Assembly: GCA_963764805.1 (NCBI GenBank)
Contig: CAVXUB010000005.1
Span: 124,001-188,000, forward strand
DNA length: 64,000 nt
Direction: 5' to 3'
Source of the DNA: CAVXUB01 sp963764805
GTDB taxonomy: Bacteria; Actinomycetota; Acidimicrobiia; Acidimicrobiales; Bog-793
The notes below the pieces were generated by a model. It was not told where the DNA came from. It worked only from the letters and a program-made list of their open reading frames with translations, and did not search any database. Positions 43,233 to 51,146 of this stretch are shown piece by piece. Both the position numbers and the translations under genes were made by a program. The stretch's first letter is position 1; the number at the start of each line of letters is the position of its first letter.

Positions 43233-45415
43233 CGCCGCACCTCCGGTGCCAGTGCCGTCGTCACGGCGACCGTGGCGCCGAGCGCCGTGTCGCCGACCGC
43301 CCAGCAGTCCGTCGCCGTGGCGCATTCGACGCCGTTGAGCGACTCGGCGTTGCCGGGAGCGACTGCAGGGTTCCATGTAGTTCCGCCGTCCGTCGTGGCG
43401 AAGATGAGAGCCGACCCCGAAGCGCCGAAGCCCGCTGCCACGCACTCCAAGGCGGCAGCGCAGGAGACTCCGTAGAGCAGGCCGGTGGGGTTGCCCGGCA
43501 ACGCCTGGAACTTCCAGCTGCCGCCCCCGTCGGTGCTCACGAGGCTGATGGCGATTATCTTGCCGGACCCCTGGACGACTATCAGGTTGGAGCCGACCGC
43601 GTAGCACCTGGTCGCCGAGGCGCAGGTGACGGCGCTGAGCTCGCTCAGCGTCGAGAAACCTGCCGGCAGGGATGCCTTCCGCCACGTCCGGCCGCCGTCC
43701 GACGTCACGATCGCCGTCGCCAGGAACGAGCTGTCGACGCCGACGGCGAGGCAGTGCAGCGATGTCGGGCAGACGACGGAGTCCAGGTAGCTCACGGTGG
43801 GCGGTACGGCGAGCGCCTGCGAACGCCAGGTGACGCCGCCGTCGGTCGTCACCATCACCTCTCCCTGGCTCGTTTCGGTCTGGCCGACGGCGAAACACAG
43901 CGATGCGTCGGCACAGGCCACTCCATAGAAGTAGGCGGCGCCCGGCGGCACCCTCCGGGTCGACCAGCTCGCGCCACCGTCTGAGGAGGTGAGGATGACG
44001 CCGTTCTCGATCGTGTACCCGCCGCCTCCGCCGCCGCTTCCCCCGCCGTTGGCTACTCCGCTCACGAAGGTCGTGGTGTAGCCGGCCGCCAGGCACTCCG
44101 AGTCGGACGGGCAGGTGACGGCGTCCAGCGTCAAGCTCTCGGCGCCCAACCAGTACGTCCCGCCCGACCAGGTTGCTCCGCCGTCATCAGTCACCTCGAT
44201 CGCCCCGCCACCGCCGCTCGTATCGCCCACGCTCACGCACCGGGTGCTCGATGGGCAGGCGACGGCTGCAAGATGGTCGATGCGTGCCGGCAACGGCTGC
44301 GACGGCCAGGTGGCGCCGCCGTCGGTCGTGGCGAGAACCATCCCGAGCGTCTCGCCTCTGGAGCTGTTGAGGCTCAGGTTGCCTACGGCGAAACAAGACT
44401 TGGCGGTCGGACACGAGACGTCGCTGAACAGGTTGGCCGTGCCCATGCTGCTGTTGTCGGACTGGCTCCAGCTGGCACCGCCGTCACGGGTGACGATCAC
44501 CGCCACCTCGTATCCGGCGCCGCCGACGGCGACGCACGAGGACGCCGCCGAGCACGAGATGCCCGACAGCGATGTGATTCCCGCCGGTGGGACCTGCGAC
44601 GACCAAGCCGACCCGCCGTCCGCCGTGGCGACCAACGCCGCCGATCCGGACGATGTTGCGCCGGCGACGAGACAGACGTCGGCCGTTGGGCAGGAGACCG
44701 AATCGAGCCCGGCGAGACCCGCCGGCAGTGCCTGCTCGCTCCAGCTCGCGCCCTGGTCGCTCGATCTGATCGCCGACCCGCCGCCATCGGTCGTCTGGCC
44801 GACCGCCACGCAGTCGTGCGTGGTGCAGGCGACTCCCGACAGCGGGCCGACTCCAGCCGGCACCGGTCGGCGCGACCAGGTGGAGCCGAAGTCCGAAGTG
44901 GTGAGCACGGCGCCGGCCTGTGACTTCGTCGACCCGGCGACGGCGCAGGCAGTCGCAGAGGAGCACGACACCGCGCTCAGAAGGGAGACTCCCGACGGGA
45001 CCTTCAACGTCTTCCAAGACCTGCCGTCCGAGGTCGTGGCGATCAAGGTCGGCGAGTCGGAGGTGGTGTAGCCGGCGGCAAGGCAGACGCCGAGCGCCGG
45101 ACAGGAGACCGCGTCGAGGTAGGCGACGGCGCCCGGGAGGCCGCTCGTACTCCAGCTCGTACCGTCCTCGGTGACGACCGCCCGCGCACGCCCGGCAGCC
45201 GAGACGCCGACCGCCACGCAGAATCGCGGCGTCGGGCAGGAGACGCCGTTCAGCGTCTCGACGATGGCCGGGAAGGTGTGGCCGAGGCGCCACGACCCGG
45301 CGGCCGAGGCGCTGAGCGAGCCTGCCGGAAGGGCGGCCGGTAGAGCAGCGGCCAGTGGCAGCGTGGCGGCGAGCGCCAGGCAGCCGGACAGCTTTGCGAT
45401 CGTCATCGGTCTCAT
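43229..45415 (-). CDS. Large secreted repeat protein (Cys-pair/Asp-box repeats)
   Basis: 728 residues with a signal peptide (AKLSGCLALAATLPLAAALP, about 6-30). The mature part is about 14 units of 45-50 residues, each with SCPT...CVAVG (a Cys pair about 8 apart) and TTDGGATWS (Asp box), then LPAG...L. The regular pairs suggest one disulfide per blade in one or two beta-propellers. No catalytic residues are recognised, so binding or adhesion is more likely than enzyme activity. A Gly-rich loop (GGGSGGGGGGY) interrupts the middle. It lies between the sedolisin gene and the second propeller gene, with 4-nt overlaps on both sides. Confidence 0.85.
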   Translation of the reverse strand: MRPMTIAKLSGCLALAATLPLAAALPAALPAGSLSASAAGSWRLGHTFPAIVETLNGVSCPTPRFCVAVGVSAAGRARAVVTEDGTSWSTSGLPGAVAYLDAVSCPALGVCLAAGYTTSDSPTLIATTSDGRSWKTLKVPSGVSLLSAVSCSSATACAVAGSTKSQAGAVLTTSDFGSTWSRRPVPAGVGPLSGVACTTHDCVAVGQTTDGGGSAIRSSDQGASWSEQALPAGLAGLDSVSCPTADVCLVAGATSSGSAALVATADGGSAWSSQVPPAGITSLSGISCSAASSCVAVGGAGYEVAVIVTRDGGASWSQSDNSSMGTANLFSDVSCPTAKSCFAVGNLSLNSSRGETLGMVLATTDGGATWPSQPLPARIDHLAAVACPSSTRCVSVGDTSGGGGAIEVTDDGGATWSGGTYWLGAESLTLDAVTCPSDSECLAAGYTTTFVSGVANGGGSGGGGGGYTIENGVILTSSDGGASWSTRRVPPGAAYFYGVACADASLCFAVGQTETSQGEVMVTTDGGVTWRSQALAVPPTVSYLDSVVCPTSLHCLAVGVDSSFLATAIVTSDGGRTWRKASLPAGFSTLSELSAVTCASATRCYAVGSNLIVVQGSGKIIAISLVSTDGGGSWKFQALPGNPTGLLYGVSCAAALECVAAGFGASGSALIFATTDGGTTWNPAVAPGNAESLNGVECATATDCWAVGDTALGATVAVTTALAPEVRR

Positions 45416-46749
45416 CGCCTGGCACCACCGAGCTGCTTGACGAGCGCCGGCACGAGATTCCCGACCTGGGGCGTGCCCCAGCCGGTGACCAGGTCGAAGC
45501 CGGTCAGGGTCTCGTAGCCGCCGACGCCGGCGATGATGTTGTCGCCGATGGTGATGTCATGGAACAGCTTGGGGTACGAAGGGCCCTCGGCAAGCTGGTA
45601 GAGCGCTGTGTTGAGCAGCCCGAGACGCTTGCCGGCGTATTGGTCGGCCACCGCCGCCAGCGCGGCCCAAGCAGGCGAGCCGGCACTCGTGCCACCGATG
45701 TCGAAGAACGACCCGGGGCCAGAGGACGAGGAACCGAAGGCAATGATCACGCCGCCCTGCACCCCGGCGTTGTACGCCACGTCGGGGACGAGCCGGGCGG
45801 GGGCGCCGAGGCCCAGCTGGTAAGGAGGCGGCACGTAGATGGTGCTGATCCCTCCACCGCTCATCCCGTAGCCGTCGTCCCACGCCGTCTCACCCGTCCA
45901 GTGGCCACCGGTGTCGAGGAACAGGTTGGTCCCGCCGACGCTGAGGACGTTCGGGTCGACCGCCGGGCTCCCGACAGCGAGCACCGGTGCCACCACCCCG
46001 CAGGCGTTCTGCGATGCGCCGGCGTCGCCCGACGCGGCCACGAGCGTGATCCCCTCGGCGACGGCATGATCGAACAGCCGGTGCTGCTCAGCGAGAAGGG
46101 CCGGAGGCACGCAGGCCTCGTTCAGGCCGAAACTCATCGAGATCACCGCGCCCAAGTTGTTGTCGATCGCGAACTTGGTCGCCGCCAGCAGGTCGGCGGG
46201 GGAGTCCGTCTTGGCGAGGTCGAGGACTATCCGGGCCTCGGGCGCGTAGGCGTGCACCGACTCGACGTCGAGGGCGATCTCCGTGCCCCAATTGACCATG
46301 TCCGAATTGCCGGAGTTGAACGGCGTCAGGCCCTGCGGCGCCACGATCGACAACCTGGCAGCGGGGATCGCGAACGTCGAGTCCTCGAGCGCAACGTCGT
46401 CGAGCAGTGTCGGGTCCTGGAAGGCGTCCACGACCACCACCGCCTCGCCCTGCCCCCGGTGGGCGAGCGAATCCCACCCGTATGCCCGAGCCAGCTGCCC
46501 CGGTGCGTAGCAGCGTGGAACTGCGGTGGGCGACTCGCATCGGAACTTCGTCTGGCCAGCGGCCCCGATGCGGACCTCCAGCGGTCGGGCACCGATGGCC
46601 GGGATCATGTGCCGCCCGCCCGGCGCGGCGGGGCCCGCCTTGGTGGCTTGACCGGAGGCCGCCATCGCCGGAGCGGCCAGGGTCAGCGCCGCCAGCCCTA
46701 GCCCGGCCATCCCCAGCCTGGCGAGGGCGGGCCTGATTGACGGTCCCAT
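45412..46749 (-). CDS. Secreted sedolisin (S53) family serine-carboxyl peptidase
   Basis: 445 residues with a signal peptide (GMAGLGLAALTLAAPAMAAS, about 13-32) and only a short propeptide. Catalytic residues: Glu and Asp in NWGTEIALDVESVHAYAPEA, oxyanion Asp in LVAASGDAGASQ, and Ser in DIGGTSAGSPAWAALAAVAD. The C-terminal calcium site is visible as FHDITIGDN...GFDLVTGWGTP. S53 proteases usually work at acid pH outside the cell and have a long propeptide; its shortness here is notable. First gene of a three-gene operon with two secreted propeller proteins (4-nt overlaps). The gap upstream (46750-46853) has an A/T-rich patch suited to a promoter. Confidence 0.9.
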   Translation of the reverse strand: MGPSIRPALARLGMAGLGLAALTLAAPAMAASGQATKAGPAAPGGRHMIPAIGARPLEVRIGAAGQTKFRCESPTAVPRCYAPGQLARAYGWDSLAHRGQGEAVVVVDAFQDPTLLDDVALEDSTFAIPAARLSIVAPQGLTPFNSGNSDMVNWGTEIALDVESVHAYAPEARIVLDLAKTDSPADLLAATKFAIDNNLGAVISMSFGLNEACVPPALLAEQHRLFDHAVAEGITLVAASGDAGASQNACGVVAPVLAVGSPAVDPNVLSVGGTNLFLDTGGHWTGETAWDDGYGMSGGGISTIYVPPPYQLGLGAPARLVPDVAYNAGVQGGVIIAFGSSSSGPGSFFDIGGTSAGSPAWAALAAVADQYAGKRLGLLNTALYQLAEGPSYPKLFHDITIGDNIIAGVGGYETLTGFDLVTGWGTPQVGNLVPALVKQLGGARR

Positions 46750-46853
46750 CGAACGGCCTCCCTCCGCACCTGCGTCGCAGCAGACGTTACGGCCTCGGCG
46801 GCGTCACGGCCAGGGATTTTTGCTGCGCTAGTGAAAATAGTATTGGCCGAGTG

Positions 46854-47264
46854 TCAGCGGTTGCTGTCGCCAAGGAAGTGCAGAAGCAGGCGGCGTTCGG
46901 GATTGTCCACGTTCGGGTCGACGAGGACGACCGACTGCCAGGTTCCGAGGACCGGCCGGCCGTCGCGCACGGCCAGCACCAGCGACGGTGAGACGAAGGC
47001 CGGCAGGAGGTGGTCAGCGCCATGTCCAGGCGAACCGTGGCTGTGGCGGTAGCGGTGCTGGCGGGGCAGCAGCCTCTCGAGGGCTTCTGCAAGATCGGAC
47101 TCGGATCCCGAGCCAGTTTCGATCAGCGCCAGGCCGGCTGTGGCATGAGGTGCGAAGACGTGGCAGAGCCCATCTCCCCTCCCGCGGCAGAAGCCGGCCA
47201 CTTCGCTCGACACGTCGACGACCAGCCGGGACCCGGTACGCACCACGATCTCTTCACCGTCCAT
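46854..47264 (-). CDS. YjbQ / UPF0047 family protein
   Basis: 136 residues from ATG 47264. Family marks are GLCHVFAPHATAGLALIETG, HSHGSPGHGADHLLPAFVSP and LGTWQSVVLVDPNVDNPERR. Members form trimers with a metal-like His cluster; some were reported to have weak thiamine-phosphate synthase activity, but the true role is unclear. Palindrome copy B lies 29 bp upstream of its start. Confidence 0.9.
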   Translation of the reverse strand: MDGEEIVVRTGSRLVVDVSSEVAGFCRGRGDGLCHVFAPHATAGLALIETGSGSESDLAEALERLLPRQHRYRHSHGSPGHGADHLLPAFVSPSLVLAVRDGRPVLGTWQSVVLVDPNVDNPERRLLLHFLGDSNR

Positions 47265-47292
47265 CCCGCCAGCATCGCGGGTGCAGGCCGGA

Positions 47293-47339
47293 TCTCGTGT
47301 GCAGCTGTGCACGTAGTACGTGGGTTGCTGCACACGAGA
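47293..47339 (+). repeat. 47-bp intergenic palindrome, copy B (best preserved)
   Basis: Perfect 13-bp outer arms TCTCGTGTGCAGC and GCTGCACACGAGA enclose a second perfect inverted repeat CACGT-AGT-ACGTG (47310-47322). It lies between leuA and the YjbQ-family gene, 29 bp before the latter's start. A long cruciform or RNA hairpin is possible. There is no T-tract. Confidence 0.85.
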
Positions 47340-47479
47340 CGTGGGCCCGGAGTCCTGGGCCGGCGAACGCAGCGCGGCTTTTGTAACCGAAACGGTGCCG
47401 AAATGCGTAAAACGTTCTTCCCTCCCCGCTGGCCGGCCCGCCGCACCGCCCTCCAGGGCCGGCACCGACCCCCAGTCAG

Positions 47480-49066
47480 TCAGCCGTTATCGACCATCAG
47501 CGCAGGCTGCGGGCCGACCACACGACCGGTGCGGGCACGGACGCGAAGGACCCGGTTGACGGCGGCGAGGTAGGCGCGAGCGGACGCCTCGACGACGTCG
47601 GTGGAGACGCCGCGACCGCTGACCCTGACGCCGTCGCTGGCGACCTGGATCACGACGTCGCCGAGCGCGTCCACCCCACCTCCTACCGACGAGACGTTGA
47701 AGTCCGTGAGGCGCGCCTCGATACCGGTGGCGGCGCGGATCGCCTGGCATGCGGCGTCGATCATCCCGTCGCCCTCGCGTGCCGCCTCCGTCTTGCGGCC
47801 GTCGCGTACCACCACTACCCGCGCCCTCGGCACCGAGGCATTCCCTCCGGACACTTCCAGCAGCTCCAGATGGAAGGCGGCCTCGAGCTCGCTCCCGAGC
47901 TCCTCCGCCACGATCGCCTCCAGGTCTGCCTCGCTGATCTCGACCTTGCGGTCGGCGAGCTCCTTGAAGCGGGAGAAGGCGGAGTTCAGGGCGTCGCCGC
48001 GGATGGTGAGCCCGATGCGGGCGAGCGTCTCGGCGAAGGCGTGACGGCCCGAGTGCTTGCCGAGCACGATCTGGCTGCCCACCTGCCCGACAGATGCGGC
48101 GTCGATGATCTCGTAGGTGCTGCGATCCTCCAGCACCCCGTGCTGGTGGATGCCCGACTCGTGCGTGAAGGCATTGCGGCCGACGACTGCCTTGTTGTAC
48201 TGCAAGGGGTAACCGGTGAGGCGCGAGACCAGGCGGCTGGTGCGGGCGATCTCCTCGGTCCGCACGCTGCTCGACAGGTTGGTCCGCGCCCCCGGGAACT
48301 GGTCCGGCCGCACGGCCAGCGCCATCACGACCTCCTCCAGCGCCGCGTTCCCCGCACGCTCACCGAGCCCGTTCACGCAGACCTCCACCTGGCGGGCACC
48401 CGCCCGCACCGCCGCGAGCGAGTTGGCGACCGCCAGCCCGAGGTCGTTGTGGCAGTGGGTGGAGAGCACGTAGTCGCCCGGGATCTGCTGGCGTACGTAG
48501 GCCATCATGTCGCCGTAGTCCCAGGGGATGCCGTAGCCGACGGTGTCAGGGACGTTGAGAGTGGTAGCTCCCGCCTCCACGGACGCGGCGAGCACCTCGA
48601 GCATGAAATCGAGCGGGGTGCGGGTGGCGTCCTGGGGCGAGAACTCGACATCCTCGGTGTGCTGGCAGGCCCGCGACACGCCTTGTCGAGCCGCCTCCAG
48701 CACCTGCTTCCTGTCCATCCGGAGCATGTGCTCCATGTGCTGCGGGCTGGTCGAGATGAACACGTGGATCCGACTGCGCTCGGCGTCCGCCAAGGCGGCG
48801 TAGCAGCGGTCGACGTCGGCTGGGTGGGTGCGGGAGAGTCCGGCGATCACAGGACCTTCGACCGTGCGTGCGATCGCCTGCACGGCTTCGAAGTCGCCCT
48901 CGCTCGCGACGGGAAAGCCGGCCTCGATGCAATCGACACCGAGGCGGCCCAGTTGCTCGGCGATCTCCAGCTTCTCCCCGGGGTCGAGCGAGATGCCGGG
49001 CGACTGCTCGCCGTCCCGCAACGTCGTGTCGAAGATGATCACCTTGTCAGCGGTGTCCATGTCCAT
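47480..49066 (-). CDS. leuA: 2-isopropylmalate synthase
   Basis: First committed enzyme of leucine synthesis: condenses acetyl-CoA with 2-oxoisovalerate. 528 residues. The TIM barrel starts VIIFDTTLRDGEQSPGISLD; metal/active-site parts are LSTHCHNDLGLAVANSLAAV and GLGERAGNAALEEVVMAL, and GRNAFTHESGIHQHGVL follows. The C-terminal leucine-sensing domain (about 390-525) ends in ARAYLAAVNRVLRV. Start is ATG 49066 or, better spaced from AAGGA, ATG 49060. It is preceded by a leader peptide and intrinsic terminator, so it is likely controlled by leucine attenuation as well as feedback inhibition. Confidence 0.97.
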   Translation of the reverse strand: MDMDTADKVIIFDTTLRDGEQSPGISLDPGEKLEIAEQLGRLGVDCIEAGFPVASEGDFEAVQAIARTVEGPVIAGLSRTHPADVDRCYAALADAERSRIHVFISTSPQHMEHMLRMDRKQVLEAARQGVSRACQHTEDVEFSPQDATRTPLDFMLEVLAASVEAGATTLNVPDTVGYGIPWDYGDMMAYVRQQIPGDYVLSTHCHNDLGLAVANSLAAVRAGARQVEVCVNGLGERAGNAALEEVVMALAVRPDQFPGARTNLSSSVRTEEIARTSRLVSRLTGYPLQYNKAVVGRNAFTHESGIHQHGVLEDRSTYEIIDAASVGQVGSQIVLGKHSGRHAFAETLARIGLTIRGDALNSAFSRFKELADRKVEISEADLEAIVAEELGSELEAAFHLELLEVSGGNASVPRARVVVVRDGRKTEAAREGDGMIDAACQAIRAATGIEARLTDFNVSSVGGGVDALGDVVIQVASDGVRVSGRGVSTDVVEASARAYLAAVNRVLRVRARTGRVVGPQPALMVDNG

Positions 49067-49111
49067 CCTTGCTCGTGGTAGGTGGGTGTCGCGGAGCCGT
49101 TTCGGGCCAAC

Positions 49112-49142
49112 AAAAAACCTCCCGGCCCTGAGGCACGGGAGG
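49112..49142 (-). terminator. Intrinsic terminator of the leuA attenuator
   Basis: Minus-strand stem CCTCCCG / CGGGAGG (7 bp, 11-nt loop) followed by six T. It lies between the Leu-rich leader peptide and leuA. A second perfect inverted repeat, GGCGAGCG / CGCTCGCC at 49147-49170, lies between the leader stop and the terminator and could be the pausing or alternative hairpin. Confidence 0.9.
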
Positions 49143-49171
49143 CGTCGGCGAGCGCGGCGGTGCGCTCGCCG

Positions 49172-49213
49172 TCAGGTGAGGAGGAGGCTGGTGGTGAGGA
49201 GCAACTTCCGCAT
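49172..49213 (-). CDS. leuA leader peptide (leucine attenuator)
   Basis: A 13-codon ORF reading MRKLLLTTSLLLT then TGA. Six of its 13 residues are leucine, in two runs of three. This is the classic design for ribosome stalling when charged tRNA-Leu is scarce, which would prevent formation of the downstream terminator. The ATG lies 9 nt after a -10 box, so the leader is probably translated from a leaderless message. Confidence 0.88.
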   Translation of the reverse strand: MRKLLLTTSLLLT

Positions 49214-49222
49214 GGGTGCCCG

Positions 49223-49252
49223 ATTGTCCAGTAGCGGGGTCAGGATTGTCAA
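49223..49252 (-). promoter_or_regulatory. leuA promoter
   Basis: On the minus strand, TTGACA (49252-49247), an 18-bp spacer, and GACAAT (49228-49223). Transcription should start about 7 nt further on, at or next to the leader-peptide ATG at 49213. Confidence 0.7.
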
Positions 49253-49299
49253 GCGGGCGTTGTTATCGTTCTGCCGACACGTACTCGAAGGAGGGTCAA

Positions 49300-49533
49300 G
49301 TGGCGAACCGGGTCTGGCGCGCCGGCGTGAAGATCGGCCTGTTGGCGGCGCTGAGCGCGGCGGTGGCCTCTGCGATCGCGAGCGTCAAGGCCACGCGGGA
49401 AGAACGGCACCGCCGCTACCTGGAAGAGCGCCGGGACCTCTGGCCACCGGTGCCGACCAAGCAGGCGAGCGAGGCACGCATCGACGGCGCCTTGGCGGCC
49501 GATGCGGCGGAGAACGCGGCGGAGAATCCCTAG
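49300..49533 (+). CDS. Small membrane-anchored protein
   Basis: 77 residues from GTG 49300, with GAAGGAGGG about 6 nt upstream. An N-terminal helix (AGVKIGLLAALSAAVASAIA) is followed by a charged tail (KATREERHRRYLEERRDLWP). I do not recognise the family; short proteins of this shape are common in actinobacteria. It is divergent from leuA and convergent with serA. Confidence 0.65.
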   Translation: MANRVWRAGVKIGLLAALSAAVASAIASVKATREERHRRYLEERRDLWPPVPTKQASEARIDGALAADAAENAAENP

Positions 49534-49565
49534 CCGACCGCAGGACCTCGACAGCAGGCACAGAT

Positions 49566-51143
49566 TCAGCCGGCCGGCACCTCGACGTCGTGCACCTCGA
49601 GCACGCCCGCCGCGCCCCGCAGCCGGTCGAGAACCTCGGGCGGTGTCTTGCTGTCGGTGGAGAGGATCATCAGCGCCGTCCTCTCGCCGCCTCTCGTCTG
49701 CCCCACCGCCATGTCCGAGATGCTCACGCCGGCGTCGCCGAGCGCCGTGCCGACGCGGCCGATCACCCCTGGCCGGTCGTCGTTGCGCACGACGAGCATG
49801 TGGCGGGCGGGCGGCACCTCGACCGGGTGGTCGTCGACCATCACGATGCGTGGTGCGCCGTTGATGCCGGCCAGCGTGCCGGCGACCGAATGGGTCGAGG
49901 AGCGCAGCGACACCAGGCTCACGTAGTCGTGCGTGGTCGAGGTCTGGCTCTCGTGCACCTCCAGCCCCCGCATCTCGGCCAGCTGCGGGGCGTTGACATA
50001 GGAGACATGCTCCTCGAAGCTCGCCGAGAGCACTCCCTTCAGGGCCGAGAGGGTGAGGATGCGGGTGTCCTCGGAGGCGAGCGCTCCCTGGTACACGGCC
50101 TCGAGCCGATCGGGCAGCGCGTCGTGCAAGGAGGCGAACACAGCGCCCAGCACCTCCACCAGCGAGATGAAGGGCCGCACCGCTTCCGACGCCTCGGCGG
50201 CGGCGACGTTGACGGCGAAAGGCACGAAATCGCCTCGAAGGGCGAGCACGACCATCTCCGCGATCGTCTGGCCGGCCTTGTCCTGGGCCTCCTGCGTGCT
50301 GGCACCGAGGTGCGGGGTGGCGACCACGCTCGCCAGCTCGAACAGCGGCGAGGAGGTGCAGGGTTCGGTGGCGAAGACGTCGAGGGCGGCCCCCTGCACC
50401 TGGCCCGAGCGGATCGCCTCGGCCAGCGCCTCCTCGTCGACTATCCCGCCCCTCGCTGCGTTGACGATGCGAATCCCCGGCTTGCACTTGGTGAGGAGGT
50501 CCTTGCCGATCAGCCCGGCAGTCTCGGAGGTCTTCGGCAGGTGAACTGTCAGGAAATCCGCCTCCGCCACGAGCCCCTCGAGGCTCATCATCTCTACGCC
50601 CATGTGACGGGCCCGGTCGCTCGAGATGTAGGGGTCGTAGGCGCAGACCCGCATCCCGAAGGCGTTGGCTCGCTGGGCGACGAGGGCGCCGATGCGACCG
50701 AGGCCGACCACACCGAGGGTCTTGCCGTGCAGCTCGACCCCCTCCCACTTGGACCGCTCCCAGCGGCCGGCGACGAGGGCGGCGTGCGACTGGGGAACGT
50801 TTCGTGCCTGGGCGAGGAGGAGGGCCATCGTGTGCTCGGCCGCAGACAGGATGTTCGACTGAGGTGCGTTCACCACCATCACGCCGCGACCGGTGGCAGC
50901 CGCCACGTCGACGTTGTCGAGCCCGATGCCGGCGCGCCCGACGACGACCAGGTCGCCGCCCGCCTCCAGCACCTCGGCGGTGACCTTCGTCGCCGAGCGG
51001 ATGACGAGGGCGTGCACCCCCCGGACGGCGCTCAGCAGCTCCTCGGGCGTCAGTGCGAGCTGGACGCGGACCTCGTGTCCGGCGGAGCGCATCGCCTCGA
51101 TGCCCGACTCGGCCAGCTCCTCGGTGACCAGGATCGTGCCCAC
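49566..51143 (-). CDS. serA: D-3-phosphoglycerate dehydrogenase
   Basis: First step of serine synthesis. 525 residues of the long, mycobacterial-type form. The NAD fold has LGVVGLGRIGALVAQRA (about 142-158); catalytic Arg, Glu and His are in NAARGGIVDEEAL, ALDVFATEPC and VVATPHLGASTQEAQDKA. An allosteric substrate-binding domain (about 315-450) and a C-terminal ACT domain (RHMLVVRNDDRPGVIGRVGT, about 450-525) suggest feedback control by serine. It lies 4 bp downstream of the aminotransferase on the same strand. Confidence 0.97.
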   Translation of the reverse strand: MGTILVTEELAESGIEAMRSAGHEVRVQLALTPEELLSAVRGVHALVIRSATKVTAEVLEAGGDLVVVGRAGIGLDNVDVAAATGRGVMVVNAPQSNILSAAEHTMALLLAQARNVPQSHAALVAGRWERSKWEGVELHGKTLGVVGLGRIGALVAQRANAFGMRVCAYDPYISSDRARHMGVEMMSLEGLVAEADFLTVHLPKTSETAGLIGKDLLTKCKPGIRIVNAARGGIVDEEALAEAIRSGQVQGAALDVFATEPCTSSPLFELASVVATPHLGASTQEAQDKAGQTIAEMVVLALRGDFVPFAVNVAAAEASEAVRPFISLVEVLGAVFASLHDALPDRLEAVYQGALASEDTRILTLSALKGVLSASFEEHVSYVNAPQLAEMRGLEVHESQTSTTHDYVSLVSLRSSTHSVAGTLAGINGAPRIVMVDDHPVEVPPARHMLVVRNDDRPGVIGRVGTALGDAGVSISDMAVGQTRGGERTALMILSTDSKTPPEVLDRLRGAAGVLEVHDVEVPAG

Positions 51144-51146
51144 GCC

